Positions 36,167 to 44,905 of a stretch of 64,000 bases of DNA are shown in pieces (position 1 is the stretch's first letter; the number at the start of each line of letters is the position of its first letter). Location of the stretch: NCBI RefSeq assembly GCF_014200725.1, contig NZ_JACHCL010000001.1:558001-622000 (forward strand). Reading direction: 5' to 3'. Below the pieces are notes generated by a model. The model had not been told where the DNA came from. It saw nothing but the letters and a program-made list of their open reading frames with translations, and did no database searches. Position numbers and translations under genes: made by a program. The DNA is from Janthinobacterium silvisoli (lineage in GTDB: Bacteria > Pseudomonadota > Gammaproteobacteria > Burkholderiales > Burkholderiaceae_D).

Positions 36167-37999
36167 ATGAATGAACAGACATCAAGTTACAGGCCTGGCC
36201 TGGCCAGCGTGGCCAGTTCGGCCATACTGGCTTCCCTGCTGGCCGGCTGCGGCAGCAGCGGCGGAACGCCGGCGCAATCGGCCAGCCTGAAAGCCGACAT
36301 CACGGCCAGCGCCGTAACGCCGGGCCACTACACGATCAGCAGCGTGTCCAGCAATCTGTGCCTGGCGCTTGCCGGCGACAGCACGTTGGATGGCGCCGCG
36401 CTGCAGCAAGCTACCTGCAATGGCTCCAAGGCACAGCAATTTGACGTGCAGCTGACGGACGACGGCAGCTACAGCATCATTAACCTGAACAGCGGCAAGA
36501 GCCTGGACGTGGCCGGTATTTCCCTCCTGAATGGCGCGCTGCTCCAGCAATGGAGTTACGGTGGTGGCCCCAACCAGCGTTTCAGCATCGCCCCGAAAAA
36601 CCAGGCCTACACCATCAGCGCCCAAAACAGCGGCAAGTGCCTGGATGTGCAAAACTTCAGCACCGCAGCGGGCGGCGCGATCCAGCAGTGGGAATGCGGC
36701 AACAACACCAACCAGCAATGGACATTCACCTCAACCGATCCGGTATTGCCCGCCGACCCCATTCCCACCGGCCCGGTGGTTGACGCCAGCACGCTCGATA
36801 ACAAGCTGATCTTCGGCTACCAGGGCTGGTTTGCCTGCGAAGGCGACGGTTCGCCGATCGACGTGGCCGGCAATGGCTGGCGTCACTGGGCGCCGAGCGC
36901 CACGCCCGTGGCCAGCAATGTCACGGTCGACATGTGGCCCGACATGCGCGACGTGCCCGCCGGCGAGCAGTGCAAGACAGGCTTCACGATGCCGGACGGC
37001 TCGCCCGCCGTGGTCTACAGCTCGTGGAACCGCGCCACCGTCAACCGCCATTTCGAATGGATGCAAAACTATGGCATCGATGGCGTGCTGCTGCAGCAAT
37101 TCGTCACCGAGCTCGCGCCAGGCTCCGTCAACCGCCGCTTCCGCGATGGCGTGACGGCCAATGTGCGCGCCGGCGCGTCGGCCCATGGCCGTACCTGGGC
37201 CGTCGAATACGACACCAGCAACGCGCAGGATGCCGATATCGTCAAGAACATCAAGGATCACTGGGCCGCGCTGGCAGCCAACGGCTCGCTGTCGGCGCCA
37301 TCGTATCTGCACCAGAACGGCTTGCCCGTGGTGGAATTGTGGGGCCTGGGTTTTAACGGCCAGCCGGCCACGCCTGCTGCGGCCAACGCCTTGCTGGACT
37401 GGTTCTTGCGCGATGCGCCCGCCAACCAGCGCGCCTACGTGATCGGCGGCGTGCCGTCGCAATGGCGCACCCAGGGTTCCGATTCGTCGCAAGATCCAGC
37501 CTGGGCGGCCGTGTACCGCCGTTTCGACGCGCTCAATCCATGGCTGGTAGGCCGTTTCGGCGACCAGCAGGGCGTGCGCAACTTCCGCCAGAACGTGATG
37601 GCGGCCGATATCGCCGAAACCACGCGCCTGGGCAAGCGCTACATGCCGATGCTGTTCCCTGGCGGCCATAATGAACACCGCATCGGCGGGCGTTTCTGGT
37701 GGACCCAGTTCTACGAAGCCCGTTCGGCCGGCGCGAATACCTTCTTTGGCGCCATGTTCGATGAAGTCGATGAAGCGACGGCGATGTACAAGGTGGCCCC
37801 GAGCAAAGCCTTCTTGCCGGTGGAAATCCCGACCAGCCCCAGCCCATATGTACCGGGCCAGCCGCGCGGTCCCTTCATCACGCTGGACGCCGATGGCGAA
37901 AACCTGAGCAGCGACTTTTACCTGCGCCTGGCAGGAGAAGCGAGCAAGGTATTGCAAGGCAAGAGCAGCCTGGGACCGGATCGTCCGATCAGCCAGTAA
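36167..37999 (+). CDS. Lipoprotein with ricin-B lectin and GH99-like glycoside hydrolase domains
   Basis: A 610-residue exported protein. Lipobox LLAGC with Cys28; ricin-type beta-trefoil (about 48-190) with three repeats ending in Q-x-W/F (KAQQFDV, LLQQWSYGGGPNQRF, IQQWECGNNTNQQW). From about 205 to 590 it resembles the GH71/99-like enzymes: IFGYQGWFACEGDGSP, WRHWAPSA, VVYSSWNRATVNRHFEWMQNYGIDGVLLQQF and GANTFFGAMFDEVDEATAMYK. GH99 enzymes cut alpha-mannans; the substrate here is inferred only. Mannose-using genes lie about 5 kb away. The ATG lacks a clear ribosome site. Confidence 0.75.
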   Translation: MNEQTSSYRPGLASVASSAILASLLAGCGSSGGTPAQSASLKADITASAVTPGHYTISSVSSNLCLALAGDSTLDGAALQQATCNGSKAQQFDVQLTDDGSYSIINLNSGKSLDVAGISLLNGALLQQWSYGGGPNQRFSIAPKNQAYTISAQNSGKCLDVQNFSTAAGGAIQQWECGNNTNQQWTFTSTDPVLPADPIPTGPVVDASTLDNKLIFGYQGWFACEGDGSPIDVAGNGWRHWAPSATPVASNVTVDMWPDMRDVPAGEQCKTGFTMPDGSPAVVYSSWNRATVNRHFEWMQNYGIDGVLLQQFVTELAPGSVNRRFRDGVTANVRAGASAHGRTWAVEYDTSNAQDADIVKNIKDHWAALAANGSLSAPSYLHQNGLPVVELWGLGFNGQPATPAAANALLDWFLRDAPANQRAYVIGGVPSQWRTQGSDSSQDPAWAAVYRRFDALNPWLVGRFGDQQGVRNFRQNVMAADIAETTRLGKRYMPMLFPGGHNEHRIGGRFWWTQFYEARSAGANTFFGAMFDEVDEATAMYKVAPSKAFLPVEIPTSPSPYVPGQPRGPFITLDADGENLSSDFYLRLAGEASKVLQGKSSLGPDRPISQ

Positions 38000-38023
38000 G
38001 GGAGTAAACGGCGTGCGCGTTAG

Positions 38024-38082
38024 TGCAAAAATGCCCATGCGATTGAAATCGATGCATAATCCTTTGCAAGAACGCAAAGGAT
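38024..38082. promoter_or_regulatory. LysR leader with inverted repeat covering the ribosome site
   Basis: ATCCTTTGC (38059-38067) and GCAAAGGAT (38074-38082) form a perfect 9-bp inverted repeat with a 6-base spacer; its right arm contains the AAAGGA ribosome site of the LysR gene. A TGCAAAAATGC element (38024-38034) and TGCAAGAACGC (38065-38075) repeat the 35952-35962 motif. Candidate autoregulatory LysR sites, and possibly an RNA hairpin hiding the ribosome site. Confidence 0.55.
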
Positions 38083-38088
38083 ACAAGC

Positions 38089-39006
38089 ATGCTCGATTGG
38101 GACAATGTACGGGTATTTCTGGAACTGACGCGTAGCCAGGGCCTGGTCGATGCCGCCAGGAAGCTGGGCATCGACCATTCCACCGTCTCGCGCCGCATGC
38201 GCAAGTTTGAAGAACAGGTGGGCACGCAGCTGTTCGACCGCAATTACGTGGGCTACCAGCTGACGCCCGAAGGCCACCGCCTGATGGAATACGCGGAAAC
38301 CATGGAAAGCACGGTGTACGCGGCCACCGAAGAATTGGGCGAACATAACCGGCTGCTGTCCGGGCAGGTAAGGCTGGGCGCCACGGAAGGTTTTGGCGCC
38401 GTCGTGCTGGCGCCCCACCTCGCGCACTTTTGCGGCCGTTACCCGCATATCAGCGTGGACCTGATCGCCGTGCCGCGTTTTGTCAGCCTGTCTAAGCGCG
38501 AAGCGGACGTGGCGATTTCCATCGAGCGGCCCCAGTCCGGCCCCTACGTGGTGACGAAATTGTCCGATTACCGTTTGAAACTGTATGCCACCCCCGCCTA
38601 CCTGGCGCGCCATGCGACTATCAGCAGCGTGGCCGAGCTGGCCAAGCACCCCATCATCGGCTATGTGGACGACCTGGTGTTCAGCGCCGAGCTGCGCTAT
38701 ATGGACCACGTGGCGCCCGATTCCCTGCGCGCGTTTCGCAGCACCAGCGTGCTGGCCCAGTACCATGCGGCACGGGCCGGCCAGGCGCTGGCCATCCTGC
38801 CCTGCTTCGTTGCCCAGCAGTCGAACGAACTGGTGCCCGTGCTGGACGATCAGATCGACTTGCTGCGCGCATTCTGGATGGTCTCGCCCAGCGAGCGGCG
38901 CAATATCGCCCGCGTCAGCGCCCTGTGGAATTATTTGCGCGAAGTGATTGATTTAAACCACGGCTATCTGATGGGTGAAGAAAGCACGCCCCGCTGGCTG
39001 CCTTGA
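38089..39006 (+). CDS. LysR-family transcriptional regulator
   Basis: A 305-residue LysR regulator. N-terminal winged HTH (about 4-62, with GLVDAARKLGIDHSTVSRRMRKFEEQVGTQLFDR) and a C-terminal co-inducer domain (about 92-295). The ATG follows AAAGGA. It is 18 bp upstream of the isochorismatase-like gene on the same strand, so they are co-transcribed. LysR regulators usually act on neighbours, but repeats of its leader motif also occur in the mmsA upstream region. Confidence 0.88.
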   Translation: MLDWDNVRVFLELTRSQGLVDAARKLGIDHSTVSRRMRKFEEQVGTQLFDRNYVGYQLTPEGHRLMEYAETMESTVYAATEELGEHNRLLSGQVRLGATEGFGAVVLAPHLAHFCGRYPHISVDLIAVPRFVSLSKREADVAISIERPQSGPYVVTKLSDYRLKLYATPAYLARHATISSVAELAKHPIIGYVDDLVFSAELRYMDHVAPDSLRAFRSTSVLAQYHAARAGQALAILPCFVAQQSNELVPVLDDQIDLLRAFWMVSPSERRNIARVSALWNYLREVIDLNHGYLMGEESTPRWLP

Positions 39007-39024
39007 CACTATAAGGAGACAAAC

Positions 39025-39555
39025 ATGCTGATGGATGCAAACCAGTCTGTACTCGTGATCGTCGATTTGCAGGGCCGCTTGATGCCGGCCATCCACGATG
39101 CCGGCACGGTGCTGGCGCAAAACCTGCGCCTGGCCCGCATCGCGCAGCTGCTGGAGATCCCTGTGCTGGGCACGGAACAAAACCGCCAGGGCCTGGGGCC
39201 TAACGTGGAAGAGATCGCCGCGCTGTGCCAGCAAACGCTGCACAAGACGCATTTCGGCGCCTGCTTTGACGGCTTGCAAGCCATCTTGCCGCCAGGGCGC
39301 AAGCAAATCGTCGTCACCGGCTGCGAAGCCCATGTCTGCATGCTGCAGACAGCCGTCGGCTTGCTGGAACTCGGCTACGACGTGATCATCGCCATCGACG
39401 CGGTCGGCTCGCGCCAGGCTGCCAGCCGAGATGCGGCCTTGCAACGCCTGGACCGGCTGGGTGCGCAATTGCTGACGGTGGAAATGCTGGCCTTTGAATG
39501 GTTGCGCGATTGCAAGCACCCGCGTTTCCGCGAGGTGCTGGCATTGATTAAATAG
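39025..39555 (+). CDS. Isochorismatase-like cysteine hydrolase
   Basis: A 176-residue protein of the isochorismatase/YcaC superfamily. The triad fits: Asp in VLVIVDLQGRLM (near 15), Lys in LHKTHFGAC (near 77) and Cys in VTGCEAHVCMLQTAVGLL (Cys near 103 or 108). Full family length, cytosolic. It follows the LysR gene with an AAGGAG site. Substrates in the family range from isochorismate to N-carbamoyl amides; this one is not assigned. Downstream (39571-39588) is a GATCAA-GTCCAT-TTGATC inverted repeat before the next gene. Confidence 0.83.
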   Translation: MLMDANQSVLVIVDLQGRLMPAIHDAGTVLAQNLRLARIAQLLEIPVLGTEQNRQGLGPNVEEIAALCQQTLHKTHFGACFDGLQAILPPGRKQIVVTGCEAHVCMLQTAVGLLELGYDVIIAIDAVGSRQAASRDAALQRLDRLGAQLLTVEMLAFEWLRDCKHPRFREVLALIK

Positions 39556-39660
39556 ACTGAAGAGTTTAATCCAGATCAAGTCCATTTGATCCCCATTTGC
39601 TAGCTTGGAAACAGCGCCGCCATCCGAGCGGCGCACTTTCACAACAGCAAGGGGACTATC

Positions 39661-41538
39661 ATGGCCTACATCCTACGCGGCAAGCTGTGCGGCTTGATCT
39701 GTGCCGAATGTCCCGAACCGCTATCGAACGTCATCGTGCGCCTGTACCGCATGCGCGATACGCAAAACGTGACGGCGCTGGCCGTGGCCAGCGCCAAGGA
39801 AACCTTCGCCATCCTCGGCGATGAAGAGCTCCAAGCCAAGGGGCCCTTCCTGCTGGCCGAGGCACGCACGGATGCCGACGGCAACTACAGTTTTAGCCTG
39901 GGCGAAAATGACGACTACCAGGGCGAGGCCGTCGAGGTGGATGTATTCTGCCCCAGCGTGCCCCATTTGAAACCGGGCGGCAAGGAACCGGCGCCGCTAC
40001 AGTTTTCCATCACCACCATCCAGCCGCGCTGGCGCCAGGCCGGCGATGATTTCCTCGCCGTCTGGGACTATTGCTTGCCGCAACGTTTCTGGTGCCTGGT
40101 GCGCGCCCGCTTCGGCGCCTGGACCATCTGCGGCCGATTGCGCACCTGCGAAGCGCCGCAAACGCCGATCGCGGGCGCCACTGTGCGTGCTTTCGATGCC
40201 GACTGGCTGCAGGACGATGCGCTCGGCGACGCCGTCACCGATGCGACCGGCCGCTTCCGCATCGATTACCTGACGTCGGACTTCACGCTGACGCCGTTTT
40301 CACCGTTCATCAACGTGGAGTTTGCCAGCGGACCCGACGTGTATTTCACGGCGCAACTGGGCAGCGCAACCATCCTGTCGGAAACCCAGGCCACGGGCCG
40401 CCAGCCTGGCCGCGAAAACGTGGGCCACTGCTTTTGCGTGGAACTGTGTTCAAGCGCCGTCTTGCCGCCCGACGTGGAAGGCTTGCCGCACTGGCAGCAA
40501 GTGGAAATCTTCGATATCCACCCCGTCCCTTCCGTGGCCGGCTTTTCGCCGCAAGGGTATGCGGGCGGCCCGGCCGCATCCTACGTCTTCGCGGGTGGCG
40601 TTACACTGAAAGGCAATTGTCCTTTGCGCAATAGCGCGATTCCCGCCAACCCGCTCGAATACCGCTTTTTGATCGGCGAATGGGGCTGGAGCGGCGGCGC
40701 CGACGATCCCACCGGCTTGCCTACGGTGGCGCCCGGCAGCCTGGCGCCGCTGACGCAAATCCTCGGCACCCTGGTCGGTTATGTGTTTTACACCAATGGA
40801 CTGGGCCTGGCCGATTCGGCACAAGTCATCATCGACACGGGCGACTTGCTGGCCGGTGGCTGGATACGGGTCGACAACAAGGCCGTCACCGTCGACATGC
40901 GCAATGGCAGCACGGCCGTCGTCAACGTCAACAACAGCAATTTCCTGCGCACCTTTGACTTGCTCACCGTCAATACGCCAGCCATCACCAGCCTGCATCC
41001 GGCCAAGCTGCCGGGCGGCTTGCCGATACTCGATGCAGGCCGCAGCCTGAGCACGGCGGAAAGTGAACCGGTGCGCCGCTACCGCCTGGGCTTCGAAGTA
41101 CGCGACGGCACGACGTTAGCGCTGGTGGCGACCGACGGACTCGATGCCATCGTCTTCGACAATTCGCCCGTCATCGTGGCGCTGGACCTGGAAGAGCTGC
41201 GCAGCAATGCCTGCAACCCCATCGCGGGCGGCGTGGTACACATCCTGTACACGATAGACCATCCGCATCTGCGCTTTTTCAATCTGACGATTTCCAACAA
41301 CAATGGCATCACCCACCCGCCGCCACCGCTGCCGGCAGCTAACTTCGCGCCACCGCCACCGACCGCCAACTACCTGTTCCGTGGCGGCGCGGGCGGGCCT
41401 CATTTATCGAGCAATAATGGCGGTTTCCCCGTCAACGTGGCGCTCGATCCACCCTGCGCCTACCGGGTAGCGATCAGTTGGCAGACGCGGCATTACCTGG
41501 CGTCGTCGCACAGCATTGATCGGCTCTATTGCAAGTAA
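39661..41538 (+). CDS. Cysteine-rich hypothetical protein with carboxypeptidase-regulatory-like domains
   Basis: A 625-residue protein I do not recognise. It has no signal peptide or membrane segment. Two segments look like transthyretin/CarboxypepD_reg beta-sandwiches: about 4-100 (LSNVIVRLYRMRD, DADGNYSFSLGE) and about 155-225 (WTICGRLRTCEAP, IAGATVRAFDADWL, DATGRFRIDYLTSD). I count 15 cysteines, several in CxxxC or CxxC spacing (residues 10, 14, 17 and HCFCVELC). A Pro-rich stretch (PPPPLPAANFAPPPP) lies near 545. The ATG follows AAGGGG. Neighbours give no clue. It could be a large structural or binding protein; no catalytic motif is visible. Confidence 0.72.
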   Translation: MAYILRGKLCGLICAECPEPLSNVIVRLYRMRDTQNVTALAVASAKETFAILGDEELQAKGPFLLAEARTDADGNYSFSLGENDDYQGEAVEVDVFCPSVPHLKPGGKEPAPLQFSITTIQPRWRQAGDDFLAVWDYCLPQRFWCLVRARFGAWTICGRLRTCEAPQTPIAGATVRAFDADWLQDDALGDAVTDATGRFRIDYLTSDFTLTPFSPFINVEFASGPDVYFTAQLGSATILSETQATGRQPGRENVGHCFCVELCSSAVLPPDVEGLPHWQQVEIFDIHPVPSVAGFSPQGYAGGPAASYVFAGGVTLKGNCPLRNSAIPANPLEYRFLIGEWGWSGGADDPTGLPTVAPGSLAPLTQILGTLVGYVFYTNGLGLADSAQVIIDTGDLLAGGWIRVDNKAVTVDMRNGSTAVVNVNNSNFLRTFDLLTVNTPAITSLHPAKLPGGLPILDAGRSLSTAESEPVRRYRLGFEVRDGTTLALVATDGLDAIVFDNSPVIVALDLEELRSNACNPIAGGVVHILYTIDHPHLRFFNLTISNNNGITHPPPPLPAANFAPPPPTANYLFRGGAGGPHLSSNNGGFPVNVALDPPCAYRVAISWQTRHYLASSHSIDRLYCK

Positions 41539-41627
41539 AATCGTTCAACCCTGTTACTGGAACAGCTGTGGCACAAGCCAATGGCAGCGCGCGTGGCAAG
41601 CTGGTGCTTACCGCACAGCAATAAAAG

Positions 41628-42029
41628 CTATTTGGACTTTTTTTTCGACGCCGTGTTCAGCGCGACGGCGGCACATATCAGCGCGGCCAAGGCGGCCTCA
41701 TCAACGATGTCGCCTTCATGAAAATCGATGGCGCGCCGGGTGTTGCCGTCCAGGCTGGCATTGAACAGGCCAGTAGGGTCAGCCAGCGCAGCACCCTTGG
41801 CAAAGGTCATTTTTACGGCGCGCTGGTAGGTTTCGCCCGTGCAAATGATGCCCGCATGCGACCACACGGGCACGCCGCGCCACTTTACCTCTTCCAGCAC
41901 ATCGGGGTCGGCCTGATGGATCACCTGGCGGATGGCCGCCAGGATCTGTCCGCGCCAGTCATCCAGTTCACGGATTTTCGCGTCGATCAGCCGCGACGGC
42001 GTCTCGCCACCGTTCTGCGTGCTTGTCAT
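41628..42029 (-). CDS. DUF1801 (YdhG-like) domain protein
   Basis: About 133 residues from the ATG at 42029, directly after AAGGGGGAG; the frame opens earlier without a ribosome site. The core ILAAIRQVIHQADPDVLEEVKWRGVPVWSHAGIICT is the DUF1801/YdhG signature; the C-terminus ends in a Lys run. The fold is related to SRPBCC-like small domains; function unknown. It follows the small membrane protein gene by about 64 bp. Confidence 0.8.
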   Translation of the reverse strand: MTSTQNGGETPSRLIDAKIRELDDWRGQILAAIRQVIHQADPDVLEEVKWRGVPVWSHAGIICTGETYQRAVKMTFAKGAALADPTGLFNASLDGNTRRAIDFHEGDIVDEAALAALICAAVALNTASKKKSK

Positions 42030-42093
42030 GGCTCCCCCTTCCCGGTCAAAGTGTCCAACGATTGTACCGCCCTTGCACAGCGTTTCAACGAGG

Positions 42094-42459
42094 TTACGCA
42101 CGATACTGCGCAGCCATGCGCCAGGTACAGACTACAAAAATCAAAAAGCAGACTTGCGCCAGAAACGGGGCCAGGTCGATGCCGTACTGCCGTGCCACCC
42201 AGGAATTGATAGCGACATCGACGACAATAATAGCCAGCGTCAACACCACGCCTCCCCTCGGCCACACAAACAGCAGCACGATGGCCAGCGGGTCGATCAA
42301 GGTCAATGCCGTCCAGAAAATGGTCACACACTGAGGCAAGCCACCATAGTCCCATCCCCAGTCATACTCGGCAACGATCAGCACATGGTTGTAAGTCGCG
42401 CCGAGCAGGCACAGGGCATACAGTATGCGCAGCCACAATGAGCGAGAAGGCAGTGTCAT
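42094..42459 (-). CDS. Small four-helix membrane protein of unknown function
   Basis: About 121 residues from the ATG at 42459. Four hydrophobic segments (about 8-28, 41-55, 57-78 and 96-114) with short loops. No known motif. It begins 13 bp after the RDD protein gene stop, so they form an operon. The start is uncertain because no ribosome site is obvious; a longer version would include a non-membrane N-terminus. Confidence 0.62.
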   Translation of the reverse strand: MTLPSRSLWLRILYALCLLGATYNHVLIVAEYDWGWDYGGLPQCVTIFWTALTLIDPLAIVLLFVWPRGGVVLTLAIIVVDVAINSWVARQYGIDLAPFLAQVCFLIFVVCTWRMAAQYRA

Positions 42460-42472
42460 GATGATGTGATTT

Positions 42473-43585
42473 TCATGGCTGTACTGTGGCCGGCAAGGCC
42501 TGCCATTCTGCAGGCGTATGCGCGTAGTTGGTGATATTCCAGCGTGAAGCGATACCAATGTTATAGCCAGACCTCAGACTGACGATAATCACTGGCTGGT
42601 GGCTCGCTTCGGGATAGTTGTTCAGTACCGTCTGTACCACGCCTTGCGCAAATCCTTGAGGGTCCTGCAACGATGCGTCGACAATCGCGTTAATCGATAA
42701 GTACTTCCTCGTCTCATTTCCTGCGTAGCTAGTCATGAGAGCAATACTTGCTCCCTGGATACTCGGCAGCTCCTGGAGCTTCTCAAGCGCGGAGACCAGG
42801 GGGCCAAGTTCCGTTTTGAATACCAGCTGCCTCGATACCAGTGCAATACCGGCAAACACGATGACTGCCGCAGCGATGAAAGCGGCATGGCCACGCCAGA
42901 TCGATGTCTGAGGCAAACGAAGCTTGCCGGAACCGGCCCTGACGACAAAGGCGCCAACGGCCAGATCATGGGTGGATTGCCGCGTCCTGCGATTAAACAT
43001 CAGCAAGTAAAAGATACTGAAGATCAGACCGAACATCAGCACCAGCAAGCCCATGTTAAGCCATTCCCATTCCTTGTTCGGGCCAAGATTGATGACGACC
43101 CCATTCAGGAAGAACACCAGGCAAAAAATGGCAGCGCGGAGACATGCTGCCGCGATCCCCAGCATTCCACCAGTAGCGGACACCACCTTCAATCCCGTAA
43201 TCCGCATACCTGGCGACTGTCCACCGCCCAGGCTGCTTTGTGTCACGCCAAAATAAACCAGCGTAATAAACACGCCAACAAACACTCCCCAGGGCCCCAG
43301 CGCGGAAAACTGCTGGTACAAAACAAGGCCCGCAGCCTGGCCGATCAGGAATAGGAGAATGCCATCGATCAGGCAAGCACCTATCCTGCGCCACAGACCT
43401 GCGATCACCACATCGGGAGCATCGTCGGCAACAGGCTCGGTTTTGGCCTGTGCCGGAGATAATGCCAGGCTGGCCAGCCGTGCTTCGATTTCCTGCACGC
43501 GCTCAGGGAAACGGGCCGCGTCGATGCGGCCCAATATTTGCCGCAATTGCTGTTCTGTATGCTGGCTATAGTCTGGTGCGTCCAT
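42473..43585 (-). CDS. RDD-family membrane protein
   Basis: A 370-residue inner-membrane protein. The soluble N-terminus (1-60) is charged; about 65-200 is an RDD domain (ACLIDGILLFLIG, GQSPGMRITGLKVV, RRTRQSTHDLAVGAFVV), named for its Arg-Asp-Asp-type motifs. One more hydrophobic stretch (about 220-240) and a C-terminal soluble domain follow. RDD proteins are linked to Na+(K+)/H+ exchange or are uncharacterised. A GGGGAA site precedes the ATG. First gene of a two-gene unit with the small membrane protein. Confidence 0.78.
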   Translation of the reverse strand: MDAPDYSQHTEQQLRQILGRIDAARFPERVQEIEARLASLALSPAQAKTEPVADDAPDVVIAGLWRRIGACLIDGILLFLIGQAAGLVLYQQFSALGPWGVFVGVFITLVYFGVTQSSLGGGQSPGMRITGLKVVSATGGMLGIAAACLRAAIFCLVFFLNGVVINLGPNKEWEWLNMGLLVLMFGLIFSIFYLLMFNRRTRQSTHDLAVGAFVVRAGSGKLRLPQTSIWRGHAAFIAAAVIVFAGIALVSRQLVFKTELGPLVSALEKLQELPSIQGASIALMTSYAGNETRKYLSINAIVDASLQDPQGFAQGVVQTVLNNYPEASHQPVIIVSLRSGYNIGIASRWNITNYAHTPAEWQALPATVQP

Positions 43586-43696
43586 TTATTCCCCATGTTA
43601 AGCGCGTTGGCCGAGCACAAGACAATCTTGCCCTATGTGCAACTAGCTAGTATATGAGGAAACAACGAAGCATGTCTATTAGCAATTTCCCTTGCC

Positions 43697-44905
43697 CTAT
43701 GCCACTGTCGCCGCCTTTCCTGCACTGCGCGCCGTGTTCTTCTGGCTGGCCAGCCACCAGAAAAACGAGGCCAGCAGCACGGCCGACATCTGGCCCAGCG
43801 CCAGCTTGATGCTGCTGTCAAACAGCAAGGGGGCGATGAAACCGGACACCAGCGCAAACAGCAGCATTTGCACAAAGTTTTGTAACGATGCCGCCAGGCC
43901 GCGCATCTGCGGGAAGATATCCAGGGTGGAAATCGTCATGCCCGGCAAGGCCAGCGACATGCCGAACGCGTACGTCATGATGGGGATGATGGCCCACGGT
44001 ATGCTGGGCACAAACCAGTGGTTGTAGCCAATATTGCAGAGAGCCGTGGCCGCCATGATCAGCAAGCCCCGGCGCACCAGTTGCGGCATCGGCACCGTAT
44101 GCGCCAGCTTGCCATTCAAGGCCGAGCCTGCCACCAGGCCACCGACCATGGGCACGAACATCCAGCCAAACGCCGTTTCAGGCAAGTGCAGCAATTCCAT
44201 GACGAAATGCGGCGCCGAAGCGATATACAGGGCAAAACCGCCATAGGCACAAGCCACCGCCAGCGAACGCAGCTGGAAACCCCGGTGACGCAGCGCCTGC
44301 CAGTAGTTGGCGGCAATGGTACTTGGATGAAATGGCTGTCGTTGCGCGAGGGGCAGGCTTTCCGGCAAGCCACGCCAACTGATCAGCAATAGCAGCACGG
44401 TAGCAATAAAGGTGAATACAAACGTCGATTGCCAGCCATAGGCCACATGCAGCCAGCCACCAATGATGGGCGCGACGGCAGGCGCAATGCCGAACACCAT
44501 CATGATATTGGCCAGCATCTTTTGCGCGGCAGCGCCCGTCAGGGTATCGCGCACGATGGCTTGCCCGATCACCCTGCCCGCGCCCACCGACGCGCCTTGC
44601 ACGCCCCGGAAAAACAGCAGCCAGCCAAAGCTGGGAGCGAATGCGGCGCCGATCGAGCCCGCGGCAAACACAAACATGGAATACAGGATCACGGGACGGC
44701 GCCCGAAGGAATCGGACAAGGTGCCATAAAACAGGGTCATGAAAGCGTACGCTGCCAGATACACGCTCAGGGTCTGCTGCACCAGCAGGTAGCTGACATT
44801 GAAATGCGTGGAAATGGCGTGGAATGAGGGTAAAAAGGTGTCGGTGGCAAAAGGCCCCAGCATGGCCAGGCCGGCCAGCATAATGGTCAGGGTCCAGGCT
44901 TTCAT
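43697..44905 (-). CDS. MFS drug exporter, Bcr/CflA family
   Basis: About 402 residues, twelve predicted helices. The loop FYGTLSDSFGRRPVILYS (near 65) is the MFS motif A region, and FRGVQGASVGAGRVIGQAIVRD (near 100) is the Bcr/CflA-type motif C region. The ATG at 44905 follows AGGGGAG and overlaps the TetR stop (ATGA), so transporter and repressor form one transcript. It likely exports a toxic compound sensed by the TetR protein. Confidence 0.86.
   Translation of the reverse strand: MKAWTLTIMLAGLAMLGPFATDTFLPSFHAISTHFNVSYLLVQQTLSVYLAAYAFMTLFYGTLSDSFGRRPVILYSMFVFAAGSIGAAFAPSFGWLLFFRGVQGASVGAGRVIGQAIVRDTLTGAAAQKMLANIMMVFGIAPAVAPIIGGWLHVAYGWQSTFVFTFIATVLLLLISWRGLPESLPLAQRQPFHPSTIAANYWQALRHRGFQLRSLAVACAYGGFALYIASAPHFVMELLHLPETAFGWMFVPMVGGLVAGSALNGKLAHTVPMPQLVRRGLLIMAATALCNIGYNHWFVPSIPWAIIPIMTYAFGMSLALPGMTISTLDIFPQMRGLAASLQNFVQMLLFALVSGFIAPLLFDSSIKLALGQMSAVLLASFFWWLASQKNTARSAGKAATVA

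Noticed and set aside
36731..38086. Open minus-strand frame opposite the GH99-like gene
   Set aside because: No domain, no ribosome site, and it overlaps the LysR promoter; the plus-strand gene is coherent.
39571..39588. FNR/Crp site (GATCAA-GTCCAT-TTGATC)
   Set aside because: FNR sites read TTGAT...ATCAA; here the half-sites are in the reverse order, so I kept it only as an unassigned inverted repeat.
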